Source: Welwitschia mirabilis (lineage: Eukaryota > Gnetophyta > Gnetopsida > Welwitschiales). From it: a stretch of DNA of 64,000 nucleotides. Both the position numbers and the translations under genes were made by a program. The notes under the pieces are model-generated. The model saw nothing but the letters and a program-made list of their open reading frames with translations, was not told the DNA's origin and searched no databases. Location: the NCBI GenBank assembly GCA_051453625.1, contig JBOZIK010000001.1:165111801-165175800 (forward strand), written 5' to 3'. The first letter of the stretch is position 1, and every line of letters starts with the position of its first letter. Shown here piece by piece: positions 11,341 through 23,799 of the stretch.

Positions 11341-12769
11341 TTTATTAAGAGCTAGGTTAATCCTTTGTTAGGGTTGCCTAACAGGTTTAGCATTATCCTC
11401 AAGGTAAATTTTGTATTAGATTATAGAAAGAGGGATAGTAGCTAAGTCTTTATCAATCAAAGCAAGGGCATCTTCTTTAAAAGTTAAGAATGAGATCAAG
11501 TTTGATTCTTATTAAGGAGTAAGAAGGTTACTTATTATCAAAGGTTTCTTCAAATTGTTATATGGAAAAATATATTTTAGATTTTAGGGCAACTCCTTTA
11601 GTTCTAGATTATAATTTTCAATTATTGTCTTGTCTATCATGGGAATAAAAGACATGGAATGACACTCTATAAATGGGTTTTATAGTGATTAAGCATGTTG
11701 GGTTTTCTCCCAGTTNNNNNNNNNNNNNNNNNNNNNNNNNNNNNNNNNNNNNNNNNNNNNNNNNNNNNNNNNNNNNNNNNNNNNNNNNNNNNNNNNNNNN
11801 NNNNNNNNNNNNNNNNNNNNNNNNNNNNNNNNNNNNNNNNNNNNNNNNNNNNNNNNNNNNNNNNNNNNNNNNNNNNNNNNNNNNNNNNNNNNNNNNNNNN
11901 NNNNNNNNNNNNNNNNNNNNNNNNNNNNNNNNNNNNNNNNNNNNNNNNNNNNNNNNNNNNNNNNNNNNNNNNNNNNNNNNNNNNNNNNNNNNNNNNNNNN
12001 NNNNNNNNNNNNNNNNNNNNNNNNNNNNNNNNNNNNNNNNNNNNNNNNNNNNNNNNNNNNNNNNNNNNNNNNNNNNNNNNNNNNNNNNNNNNNNNNNNNN
12101 NNNNNNNNNNNNNNNNNNNNNNNNNNNNNNNNNNNNNNNNNNNNNNNNNNNNNNNNNNNNNNNNNNNNNNNNNNNNNNNNNNNNNNNNNNNNNNNNNNNN
12201 NNNNNNNNNNNNNNNNNNNNNNNNNNNNNNNNNNNNNNNNNNNNNNNNNNNNNNNNNNNNNNNNNNNNNNNNNNNNNNNNNNNNNNNNNNNNNNNNNNNN
12301 NNNNNNNNNNNNNNNNNNNNNNNNNNNNNNNNNNNNNNNNNNNNNNNNNNNNNNNNNNNNNNNNNNNNNNNNNNNNNNNNNNNNNNNNNNNNNNNNNNNN
12401 NNNNNNNNNNNNNNNNNNNNNNNNNNNNNNNNNNNTCTTACATCAAGGTTTTCAAGTGTTCATCATAGGTAGGATTTGTATTTGACCTATTAAGATAAGG
12501 AGTAGATGGTTTCTTCTCTTTGTTTTATTATGAAGAATTTTTAGTGGAGATTTTAGCATGTGATGTTGATGGGAAGTTATATGAATCTAAAATTTCTACA
12601 TCATCTTCTTCATTGCTTTTTTAATTGTTTTTGAAAGTTAAAACCTTATGAATAGGAGGTGTTGTATCATTTTCACTTCTTGTTACTACTTTTAAATCTC
12701 TCTTGACTTTATTTAGTTTGGGAAAAGGTTGAAATGCAAAAGATCCTTATGGTTTTTAATTAATAAGCA
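11341..12769. other. Gyp1 protease interval, mostly gap
   Basis: Between RT and gag on the minus strand, where protease is expected. 720 N (11716-12435) cover most of it. I could not find a protease active-site motif in the flanking bases. Confidence 0.5.
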
Positions 12770-13810
12770 TCATCTGTTGAAGGACATTTACTAATTTTTC
12801 AATATTACTATTAGTATTTTATTACACCTTCTCAAATTCTTCTATGAAATCTCTAAGTGGATCATTTTGATTTGATTGAAAATTGAGATTATTTGGTTGG
12901 AAGTTTGAATTCATAAATTTATTCTCAAAAGGTTTTTATTGTGATTATCCACCTAATATTTATTAAAATTGTGGTTGGATTTTAAAGTTAAGTATTCTTT
13001 GGTTGAATGCACACATTTTCGCAAACATCCTCTCTTTATAAGTTGGCAATAAGGAATACTCTTTAGTTGGATGAGAGTTGTATTCATAAATATCACATGT
13101 TGAAGTTGTGTTTTTGTCTTTTACTACCTTTTCATAACTATTAATTGAGTTTAATTCTCTAAAGTGGTAGTGAAATACTTAATTAAGTTGATTGAATCAC
13201 CTATCTCTTCTTCTTTGTCATGTTTTACTTCCTTTAAGTCTTTTATGATTTGATATACAGTTTAATTTTTCTTAGTGGATTTTGGCCAAGTTTAACTTAT
13301 CTCTACTAGTTTCCAACACATTTCATGCATCCTCTAAGACTAAATTCATTAAGTTGCCATCACAGTAAAAGTTTACAAGTTGTTTAGTTTGACATTCAAT
13401 TCACTATGGAAACAATCGGCTAACTCTTCTTTATAGAATTCATCAGTAAGATTAGAATTGATAACTATGATAAAACACTCATATGTTATGGCATAATCCT
13501 TCTAGGTTGTTGCTGAAAGTTGGTAACTTCCTTTTTTCTTTTTCTTATGGTACTTTAACCCAAAAAGATTTTAATAGAAAATTATTACATTTAACTTCAT
13601 GATTAAAGACTCTTACATGGAATGGTTTTAAGCCAAAGTTTTACCTTTTCTCTAAGTGTGACTAGAAAAATAATCATGTAAGTACAATTACTAATGTGTT
13701 TCTTTCCATTTTCTAAGGTAAGCACAAGTTGTTCAATGTCAGCTAGATGTTGGGAAGGGTCTTTCTCAGGTTCCCCTAAAAATATTGGATAGGCATTCAA
13801 ATTTCTTAAT
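12770..13810 (-). pseudogene. gag: Gyp1 gag, broken
   Basis: Minus strand. The open frame 13603-13800 contains FLGEPEKDPSQHL and REKVKLWLKTIP, the conserved blocks of plant gypsy gag. A zinc knuckle remnant is at 13056-13097: CDIYEYNSHPTKEY keeps the first Cys and the His of CX2CX4HX4C, while the other two Cys are Tyr. An Asn/Gln-rich linker and a coiled-coil-like NIEKLVNVLQQM follow at about 12780-12960. Gag forms the particle shell and packages the RNA in intact elements. Confidence 0.85.
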
Positions 13811-14623
13811 TCTACATTACCAGCGACAGGTAAATTGAAAGGATTTTGGATTTCATGTTCTTTATTAGTAATTAATTCTCTAAGAGTAACATTTACATTA
13901 AAAAAAGATTGATGTATTTGATGACGTGACTTGCTTTTATTTTTGCAAAGATTTTGACATAGTTGAAGAAGAAATGATATGATCTACTTCTATGCTATAA
14001 TTTCCTTTTGCAAAATATGATTCTGAAGTAATAAAAGTAGAAAAATCTTCTTTTTCAGTTCTTAAAATTTGCAGACTTTGAATGTACATACCTAGATTTT
14101 GCTAAAATTTAAATAATCCTTTTTTATATTTTCTTCAATTAAGTTCCACTCTCTTTGATATTTCATCTTCTTATTAGAATTTACCATATCCTGCATACCT
14201 CAGATAGAGAGAGAGAAAAAAGAAAAGTCATCCACCTAGTGATAAGGACAATAGGAGGAATAACAATCACAATAGTAGAAAACTGGAATTAGAGAAAAAT
14301 TACCAAAACTAGAAAACTAGACTATCGTCCAGCCTATTAGGGGATGATAGAGAATACAATAGTATTTTTATTACTAATCTATAGATAGAAAGAAAACTTA
14401 TGAAAAAAGAAAATAAATTCAAAAATTCAGGACTGTTATTTCTAATGTCGTGGGAATGACAGAGAGGACGATAGTGATCTTTAAAGCTATGGAAAATAAA
14501 AAATTACCAAAATAAATCTACTTTAACTATATTAAAAATATAGTACTATTCAAAATAAATAACCTCAATGGAAATTAGAGGTACTTATCTGGATAGTGAT
14601 AATCCTCTATCTCCTTGTGGCCT

Positions 14624-14642
14624 TCCTTGACAATGAAATTAA
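14624..14642 (-). other. Gyp1 primer binding site, tRNA-Asp type
   Basis: Minus-strand AATTTCATTGTCAAGGAAGG starts 4 bp from the 5' LTR. It fits the GGCGCCGTTGCCGGGGAAGG site of Athila/Tat elements; all but one difference are transitions. This both orients the element and names its lineage. Confidence 0.8.
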
Positions 14643-14644
14643 AA

Positions 14645-15885
14645 TATTGCAATGTAAATTTGTACAATTTTTAAGTTCTTAGGCAAAACTTGTAAATCAT
14701 AATACTTATAGAAAACACAAACAAGTATAGATGGGAGTTAACCTAAATGTCATAATCTATTAAAGGCATTAGGCTAGAAGTTAGAAAATTGATTTCAAAA
14801 GGTATTTAGACTTTTTTGTTTTAGTAAATGAAAGTAAACAATAATGCAAATGCAATGTAAGATGAATGATGATGAAATGCAATGGATGAAATGCAAGTAT
14901 AGTGAATCTATTCAGATTATAATCCTCCTGTCACAAGAATTAATTTTATAATTTAGCTCAATTAGGAAGAGTTCTATTACTTATTCCTAACCAACATAAA
15001 CTATAAGAAATGCCAAATAGAATATGGATAATGCCAATATGGAAATAGAATAAAATATAATGCAATGCAAAATCTAGACTAATAAAGTTAACCTTAACAA
15101 AGTTTACTCTTGTGATGTAAGTAAACTATAGAGCTATCACTGAGCTATAATCAACTTAAACCATAAGGAACATTTACACAATAGTAGTGAAAAGAGCAAT
15201 TGAATTAATCATGAACTTTTATGTCCACTTACAACAAAGTAGTAGCACCTCAATGGAGGATACTTAGCCTAACACCAAGGTAAAATTCTCTTTGTAGTTA
15301 TTGCATGGACCTCTTATCCTTCAATATTACATCACAAGAATATCCAATACGAAAGATTCAAAAGGAAGTAAAGAAAAAGGAGGGTATTTACATTTTTACC
15401 TTGAAGTTCTAGAAGCTCAATCCTAAGAGTCAGAGAAGAAACCCTAACAACCCATATGAGTTACATGAACCCATTACAAAGATAATTCTTTCCATCTATA
15501 GAAAATAGTTATCATCCTAACTGTTGTAGGGATGAAAATGGAAACATCAAATCCATCAGCTTTAGGCCATTCAATTAAATCTGCAAACTTCATCCATGTT
15601 AATAATGCTATTGTCCTGCCTNNNNNNNNNNNNNNNNNNNGGACAATAGACCTCTCCATCTTCTAGCTCAAAGGGAAATCAGTCTTCTACATAGTTAATC
15701 CTTCCTTCAAAGAATGAAATATCAAAATAAGCCTGAGATGCCTCAAAATATGCTAAGACTTGTATGTTTCAATGAACATCCTATTAGTTCTTCATAATCA
15801 TTAGAATTGCATCCAAACCTATATAAATTTCTTACAAAAATACTCAAAATACATCATCAAATTCCTACAAATTGGCATCTCAATA
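14645..15885 (-). repeat. Gyp1 5' LTR
   Basis: 1241 bp with 19 N at 15622-15640. Aligned throughout with 4197-5430. Its terminal dinucleotides are TA...TA instead of TG...CA, by one transition at each end. The gap falls at the position of a short inverted repeat in the other LTR. Confidence 0.92.
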
Positions 15886-15890
15886 ATGAT
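15886..15890. repeat. Gyp1 target site duplication, right
   Basis: ATGAT, identical to 4192-4196. Confidence 0.85.
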
Positions 15891-18800
15891 GACGATAAGG
15901 ATGTATGATTTAACCACTTGTTTCATGAACTATATTTATGATTATAATAGGATCAAGTATATAAAAGTTAAAATAAATTCTTTGGTAGTTGATAAAATTT
16001 TAAACAACTCATGTAATATTTTATTATCTTAAATAAAAGTAATTCTTACATGTAACAGATGTGGTTTCATTTTATCTATTATGAGACAAATAGAGAATTA
16101 ATAAAGATAAAATTATTTAAAAATGCAAGAAGGTAGTTCTATGAAGAAAAAATAATAGACATAAATTAAATATTAAGCTGATAAGCATAAAGTATGTTTG
16201 AATATCAAAATAAAACTTTATGATATAAGAAACACTATACATGGCATAATAATTAAATGTGAAAGTATGATTTTATGTGAGTGTGAATTTAAGTAAACAA
16301 TTTCTACATAAGGTGCAAGATATCTAAGAATGTAAACAACATCTATAATGATAATAATGAAGGATTTAGTAATTAATCATAATGGTTAATCATGTTAAAA
16401 ATATAGATAAGAAAAATAAACTTGAATAATAGCTATACCTTACTTTTATTTATATAGATGTAACTTTTTTAATGGATTTTGAATTATTATGTGTCTTTAG
16501 GAAGCATTTCTTTAACACTTAATTACTTCTTCTCTTTCATGCACTATACACACACTTTTTTTTTTTTTAAATTTGATTTGTAAAAACTGCATTTTGTAAT
16601 CTTAACTTTATATGCATATCATACATTAATTTTCTACTTCTTTTCATTCTTCTTCCTTATCTTCTTTTTTGCCCCTTACCTTTTTAAAATTAATGTTTAA
16701 AGTAGAAACTTTTATGAATATATAGGATAAAATTATTACAAATTTACTAAATAACTTGCTTATTAGTTAAGAAGAAAAGGGATGTATTTAATGTAAGATT
16801 AGATTACCAGTAATAACTAAGATCCATCCAATTAAAAAAATGTATTCCTTATATTGTTAATATTAGTATGTTACTTTGTCCATTTGTTTATTTTACTAAG
16901 TTGCATGTCTCTTTGAAAATGACATTCAACATTATTATTTTTTATGCTTGTGATTTTTATTAACATAAAATTTAGTAATTTTATTCAGATTTATTTGAAC
17001 TTCAATCTTGTAACTAAATTTCTTATTTTTATCTCTTGAAACATTCAATTCCATTTAAGATAATCTTATATTTATGGTTAAAGAAATTTAAATAACATAA
17101 AACTTTATAGAAGAATTAATTGAAGTAGCAAAACAACACACTAGTAGTTTTTATCAACCAAAACAAGAATTAGATTAGAGTTTTACTAGGATATTATGAA
17201 TATCATTAGATTTTAGTTTCTTTAGAATACTAGATTTTCTTTTCTTTACAATACTAGATGACAAGGAAGATGAACACTTGGATTGAAGTTTTGAAACTTT
17301 GATTGATGTTATCACCTCTTTGTTTACCTCTGCTTTTTTAATTTTGGCTTTAATTAAGCTTGAGACATAATGATCTTTCATTTAAGTGGTTTCATAACCA
17401 CATCTATTTAGTAAGTCCATATTATTTGATTTTACTATGTTCTACAATGAGTTATTTTCTTCTATCAAAATGTAACTTATTCTATAAAGATTATACTGTC
17501 CTTTAAATTTGCATTATAACATATTTTAAAATTTAGTAATACCTCTTCTTTATCATTTTAGGATTTTATAAGTATTTCATTTTTCTTCCTTAAATACTAA
17601 CCTTTTTGTAACTTTCATTTTTTTAACCTAATTTAATCTTTGGTATTCTTAGAATTATCTTCTATCTTCTTAAGAATAAGGGAGTTTTAAGTGTCTCATA
17701 CACTTACCAAGTTAGGAGGTGAAATTTCTTAATAAGAATAATATTGATTGTAGTTATGATACTTAGTTTCTATTATGAAAAGTGATCTTAAGTCCTTGAA
17801 CTTGATTACATAAGGGTTTTGAAACTTTTATATAATTTAAAAAGAATAAAAAATAGAAATATGAAACTAATATAAAATTGTATTATTTACATTAAAGATT
17901 AAGAAATTTGTGTGAATGAAGTTAGCTTTCAATTGGATAATTAATTATGGTAGATCCATGAACAATTGTTGATGATCAATTATAAGTTAACATATTCTGG
18001 GAGATCATTTTTTCTTAGCCATTGACATTACATCCCGTTTGTAAGCTCATCATTAATTGATTTCATGTTTTTTAAGTTTAAAAAATAGATACGAAAAGAA
18101 GAAATGTAATCCTAGGTCAAACTTAAAAGATAATCAATATAGGATTAGAACTTTAATAATAAAATGTAACTTTTTATTTTCATTTTTTTTTGTGTTGAAG
18201 AATGTACTTGATGAATTACTATATTATACTTACTAGAATGAATGATTCTTGGCTGGATAAAAAGCCATGGATGATTCCTACTTGCCTCGAAGTTGATTAT
18301 CAAATCATTGGATCTTGTACGTGATTCTTACTTAAGATGTTGAAGCCTACATCTAAATGTGTCTTAAACATAGGCCTAGGAACCATCTACCATGCCATAT
18401 ATAATAATACTTAAACATAAGGCTTTGGAGATTTTAATTCAAAAACATTAATTGATACAACTATGCTATGTATCAAGCTTTTAACTTTTTCTCTTTATGA
18501 ACATTGAGATATAAATTTTTATATCTTTATTAAATATTTATTCTAATAATGTTCTTTTATTTTTCCAAATTCTATATAGGAAAATCTCATTTTGATGTTT
18601 TCTTATCCAGGAAATATACTTATACATTATTTTTTAGTAATAATTTGCTAGTATTTCACTTAGGTTATTTGTTCTCTTTAGGTTTAAAAACATTTTATTT
18701 ATGTAGAAAATGATATTTTTACACATGTTGTAACTTAGTATTTTGGAAATAATTCTTCTTTTATTTTACAGTTCTAGAATCTTTAATTTATACTTAAGTT

Positions 18801-20360
18801 ATAGAATTTTTAATAAGTTCCTTATATATTTTTATAATAAACTTTATTTTAATGGAAATAGTAATATGTTTCTTATACATGTTTCAAAGTAAGAATTTAA
18901 TGAAGTTATGCATGGTAAAGTAGTACTTCATGATTTTAGACATAACTCACCATTATATTTTTATTTTTATTAATAAATTTTATCTTGTAAGAAGTGATAA
19001 ATAATATTAAGTACTACTTTGAAATCCTTCATATTGATGTAAGTTTGAAATCATTGTAGATGCAAATTTAGAAAATTTTTTATGATTTTTAAAATAATGC
19101 ATAGTTCTTCAATTCTAGTTTTCTTGTAAATATTTTCTAGTGTCTTTATTATAACATCTAAATGAACCTTGACAATCATATATTTGGATGTTTCTTTTTA
19201 TCTTTCATCTTTTCATTTGTCTATCTAATTTTATCTAAACTTCTTAAGTAGTATTTAGTATACATGACATAATAATACTATCCTATAATGTACTCATCTA
19301 CATTCATCATTTTAAATATTTCTATTGCTATATTACTTTTGATTTCAAATAAAATATTTTCACCTAGATATTATTTTTCCTTGGTTACTTTGAATTTAAC
19401 ATGATTTATGTTAATTAATTTTCTCTATGATTTATCTTATCATAACTGATTCTTCGAATTAACAAACAAGAAATTTCAACTATGCAATGGAAAAGAAAGG
19501 GCTTCCCACACTTCTTGGCCCCATTTTAATTCTTATTATCATTAGGTTTTTAATTGTTACTTTATTTATATTTTATCTACTTAGTACTTGCATAACCATG
19601 GTTTGATACCATCTTCCAACTTAAAATTTTAGTTAAGATCATAGAGAAAGAAAAGATAGTAGAACAGATTTTGCAAAGATAATAAGAAATAAGGAAACTA
19701 TTCCTATTAAGGGTCATTTCTTTAAGGGAAGTTAACAATAGATGTATCATTAAAATAAGAATTAAAATTTAATTAAAAAATAACATTACTAATAATAAAA
19801 ATAAATATAGAAATTCCAAAAAACATAAACTTGCATCATTTAAGAGGAATTAAAATGTTCACAGTCAAAGACATATAAGCGCTTATGTACAAGATCCATT
19901 TTTAAACCAAGTCCTAGCTAAAATCAATATCAAAACTAATATAGTAATTGATTGCAATCATTTCATTATAAAAGATATCATAGAATTAAAGAATATATGT
20001 TACTTAATAAGAACCATTATAGAAATTAATTAAAAAATCCTAAAGGATTAAAAACCATTTATTCAATAATAGAATGAATTTAAGCAATTAAGATGATTAT
20101 AAAATGCAATTTCAGTGCTTAATAATATAAGATAAGGCTTTAATTAATAATAAAAAAGTAACTAATTCATTTGATTTTTGAACAACTCAATACCTCACAT
20201 TTTTTATGGTTAGTTTAAGAGAAAAAGATGTTGTGCTCTAGTTAAGAGATACCTAGAGCTTATAAATGTATTTATACCTAAGTTTAATTAGCATGTCCAA
20301 AATTTTATTGTATCCAAAAGTGGGGAATATTTTTAGATTTAACCAATTATTATTAAACTA
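15891..20360. other. AT-rich stretch without recognised gene
   Basis: No frame here gave a family match. A 68-codon Lys/Ser-rich open frame on the minus strand at 17175-17381 has no recognised motif. A minus-strand TGGTATCAAACC at about 19590-19603 resembles a tRNA-Met primer site but no LTR pair supports it. The 5' part of the chromovirus remnant (20361-20925) should lie in the right half, too decayed to see. Confidence 0.5.
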
Positions 20361-20925
20361 GAAAAGTATGACATTATTTTACCTATGAATTAGTTAATAT
20401 AGAATAAAGCAGTTATAAATTGTAAAAAGAATCAAGGAGAGATGACAATTTAGGATCAAAGACTATTCCTATAAGGTCATTTCAAATACGTTATAGATAA
20501 TTTAGTTAAACCTAGGTATATATAGAAGAAAATTAAAAAGGAATCATTAGTTTATATATTTTTCTAAAATTAACTAATATAAAGAAAGGAAAAACTTTAG
20601 TAAATAGTATGCCAATAGTTCAAGAATATCTTAATGTATTTATAATTGAATTAGTAGAAATTCCACCTATTTAGAAGTTGAGTTCTAATGGATTTAATTA
20701 TAGAATTTCAACTATTTATTAAGGAATTATTTCAAATGAATCTTAAGAAATAAAAGAATTGAAAATTCTAGTTGATGAACTTTTATAAAAATGTTTTTTT
20801 ATATCCTAATTTATCATCATAGAGAGTACATTATGATTCTTAAAGAATAACAATGGAATGATTAGGCATTGGTTATAGAAAATTAATTAAAACTATGATT
20901 AAGATAAATTATCTATTATGAAGAT
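20361..20925 (+). pseudogene. Chromovirus-type gypsy protease-RT remnant
   Basis: Plus strand. At 20361-20440 the frame reads EKYDIIL then ...NKAVINCKKN, the conserved link after the gypsy protease. At 20609-20860 MPIVQEYLNVF, then EIKELKILVDELL, then KNNNGMIR follow with the spacing of the N-terminal RT of chromoviruses, with Gln or Trp codons turned to stops. After one frameshift IGYRKLIKTMIK continues the RT. The match ends near 20925, where copia integrase begins. The rest of this element (RT core, RNase H, integrase, LTRs) is not in the window. The lineage call rests on spacing over about 80 residues. Confidence 0.7.
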
Positions 20926-20994
20926 TAATACAACTTTTTGTATTTCCAACCATGATTTTGCAAGATAAATAATAACTAAGACATCCTATGAGCT
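20920..20994 (+). pseudogene. Copia B integrase fragment, left of Gyp2
   Basis: Plus strand. The frame reads INTTFCISNHDFAR, stop, then IITKTSYEL up to the insertion point of Gyp2. The same block occurs in element C (minus strand, near 45.75 kb). It continues in frame at 38110 once Gyp2 and one copy of the target duplication are removed. Confidence 0.75.
20990..20994. repeat. Gyp2 target site duplication, left
   Basis: GAGCT, against AAGCT at 38110-38114; the one difference is a G/A transition. The two copies lie in the same codons of the host copia integrase. Confidence 0.85.
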
Positions 20995-22822
20995 TGATAG
21001 GTGTAGTAGTAGTTAGTCAGATTGACTATGACTTGTTTTGCCATATCCTGTAAAGCTTTCAATATGAACCTATAGATAATAGAAGCTAGGATTGGAATAC
21101 TGTATATCTCTAATCACTTTTCTAGCTATCAAATAATACTTTAAATAATATTAGTGTGAAAAAAATCTAAAAAGAAGTAAATAATAATAAGTAGCCAACA
21201 TATGAAAAGGAAAATGAACAACCACTATTCTATGCTCTTGAAAATTTATCATCCTATTAGTTGTATGTTGCTTATAGTCCTACTTTTAATGAGACCATCT
21301 TTTTAGGGGTCCATGTCATAAAATAAAGGAATCACTAACTGTGAGAATAAGATCATGCATTAAACTAGTTAGTAAGCTTATGCTACTACTACTTTTACTA
21401 ATCAATAGGGTTGTGAATGAAATTTGAATGGAAACAAAANNNNNNNNNNNNNNNNNNNNNNNNNNNNNNNNNNNNNNNNNNNNNNNNNNNNNNNNNNNNN
21501 NNNNNNNNNNNNNNNNNNNNNNNNNNNNNNNNNNNNNNNCCATGTCATAAAATAAAGGAATCACTAACTGTGAGAACAAGATCATGCATTAAACTAGTTA
21601 GTAAGCTTATGCTACTACTACTTTTTCTAATCAATAGGGTTGTGAATGAAATTTGAATGGAAACAAAAAGTAGAAACTGGTCTTAAATAATGCTATAATG
21701 TAAATTACTTTTGGATGTATTAAAAGCAAAACTAAGCTACTTAGCCAATTCAATAAAATAGAAAGAAATCAACAACATAAAAGAACCTAGCTTCTATGAC
21801 TTGAATAGTATGATAGCAAGAAAACCTCAAAGGAATCACCCATCATGGAACAAAATTAAGATCACCAAGAAGATTAAAAACCAAAGCTTGATTGCATTCA
21901 AGTGATGATTACAAGTAAAGTGTAATACAATTTCTTAAAAGTTCTTTGGATCTAATTCTTCTTTATTTTACTAACCAATTTCTTTTTCAATGCAAAAAAG
22001 GGAGTAATTATAATGATTTATAAGCAAAGTTTGGGAAAGAAGACAAAGGGTTTCACATGAAGAAAATAGAGTTTCAATTACAATTTTTGAAATCCTTATC
22101 TTTACATTGATTTTGGTAAGAATTATTGAAATTTTGTCATAATTTGATTCTATTACACACTTGTCATCCAAGAGATAGTTGTGAAATATCTCTTTTAATT
22201 CTTAATGCATGGTCATCACTATAAGTTATCATATCTATTATTGAGCGATATGTAGAATGTTTCTAAAAATGATTTAAACTTATCACCAAACTATTATGGC
22301 ATGATGGCGTAATTTTGTCAGTCCTTATTGATGAGAGATAGGTCATGGATGATATTGTCTTTATCATTTGTCATTGGGTGATAAAGATATCATGGGGTTG
22401 TTACCAAGTGATATATTTAAATCTTAACTCGTTTGTGTGATTGTTCATTTCAATGTGCTCTGAGCCTATACACCTTATTGCTAGTCTATTGCCTAGATTA
22501 CTTTTGTAATTTATTGCATTGTGATAGGTTTGGTTATCCTTAAATCACATTATGATAAGTCTATATCACTTATATTTTCATTTAGTAATACTTTCATATG
22601 CTCATTATAACTATTAAATTTGGTCATAGGCCTATCACACAGTGATGGACCTAGTGATAAGATAAATACCCTTCATTCTAATAAATTTTATTATTTTAGT
22701 GCCTCAAACATGTTATTTCACAAATTAACTCATTTCAATCCAATTTGTAGTAAATTTCATTATAAATTATAATAAATTACATGAAAATTTCATAACAAGA
22801 GATGGATTTTTAATGTTCATCA
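20995..22822 (-). repeat. Gyp2 3' LTR
   Basis: Plus-strand ends TGATAGG...GTTCATCA. It aligns with 36505-38109. It is longer only because about 120 bp (21310-21439) are repeated after the 100-N gap at 21440-21539. It contains repeated TATCAC/GTGATA half-sites. Confidence 0.92.
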
Positions 22823-22838
22823 CAACCTCCTTTTTACC
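22823..22838 (-). other. Gyp2 polypurine tract
   Basis: Minus-strand GGTAAAAAGGAGGTTG abuts the 3' LTR start TGATGAAC. Confidence 0.6.
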
Positions 22839-22979
22839 AATGATGGTCCCTTCATCACTAAATTAACTTTTGCACAAAAAAATAAAAGATACAAATACAT
22901 TTTTATAAAGAAAAGATGTTTTTTTAAATTAAGTTTAATAAGAAAATTACATCAGATATTATAATTATATTTTCATGTC

Positions 22980-23790
22980 TTGTGAGTCCTCTTTATTAGG
23001 AGGTAAAGGAGGACTAGTAGCTCTACCTACTTGGAGGCCTAAATGCATATTTATCTCTCTCACTTTCTCTATCAGGTCAGTGAGATGAGTATGTATAATC
23101 TAAACTTGGCCATAAAGCTACCACATCTGTCCCTGAAGGGTGTTGAATCACTTTATTAAGAATGTCAATAGAGAAGCATTTGTTTAAGTACCTTGTGGAT
23201 TCTTTAGAGGTTTTTCATCTTCTTAGTTAAGTGAATTTTGAAAAGTTCCTTTGTAGTCAAAGAAGTTATATGTATAGGTGTTTTCTTGACAAGCACTTGC
23301 ACACTTTGAATTTGCACAATGGCATTCACAAGGAAGGGAAAAGCTATCATCATGGATGGCTAGATGAAATATTTCATAAATTCTAAAATATAATAAGCCA
23401 AATTATAAGGCTCTATATAGACAAGAGCTATAACTAGTCTAACATGAAAAGTCATTAAATTGACAACATAAGTAGTGGGATGAATATTAACTACTACCAA
23501 TCTAAACATAATTGATGTAAAGAAGTTAAATATTGAATGGAGATCCCCTTCTTAAATGCTAATATAGCCCCCTTTATATTAGTTTCATCTATAGATAATC
23601 CCCTAAAAAAATCAATCTTTTTCTCCCTGCTATTGTGGTCTATGTATAAGCAAACCCCTTCGTTGGAAATATTGAAGCATTCATGTGAAACTTCTTTAGT
23701 AATTTCAATATCCATTACTCCTACCTTGGATTGGATAATGATTTCTCATTAAAGCTAGTTTGGATTCTTAATGATCTTGGCATATTTATA
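22980..23790 (-). pseudogene. Post-integrase ORF remnant of Gyp2
   Basis: A 73-codon open frame at 23494-23715 (FFRGLSIDETNIKGAILAF ... LTSLHQLCLDW) continues with stops toward 23200 on the minus strand, through a hydrophobic stretch rich in Ile, Val and Tyr. It lies where Athila-like elements can carry an env-like or transposon-associated ORF. I do not recognise the family with certainty. It could also be a captured host fragment. Confidence 0.4.
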
Positions 23791-23799
23791 GTTAGAAGT

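Larger units (their letters stand above)
4197..15885 (-). mobile_element. Gyp1: Athila/Tat-like Ty3/gypsy element
   Basis: Both LTRs, a perfect 5-bp target duplication, a tRNA-Asp-like primer site and gag-RT-RNase H-integrase in gypsy order, all on the minus strand. The 11.7-kb span, 1.2-kb LTRs, tRNA-Asp-type site and long non-coding stretch after integrase fit Athila/Tat-type elements and not chromoviruses. Gaps at 7640-7739, 8890-9342, 10084-10183, 11716-12435 and 15622-15640 hide parts, including the protease. All frames are broken and the RT catalytic aspartates are lost, so it cannot move by itself. Confidence 0.92.

Noticed and set aside
15891-20300. A host gene in the longest repeat-poor stretch
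   Set aside because: No frame longer than 68 codons, no exon-intron pattern or family match seen.
20680-20930. Reading 20680-20930 as the upstream part of the copia B integrase
   Set aside because: Individual words fit, but need many gaps; the chromovirus RT alignment keeps spacing with one frameshift.
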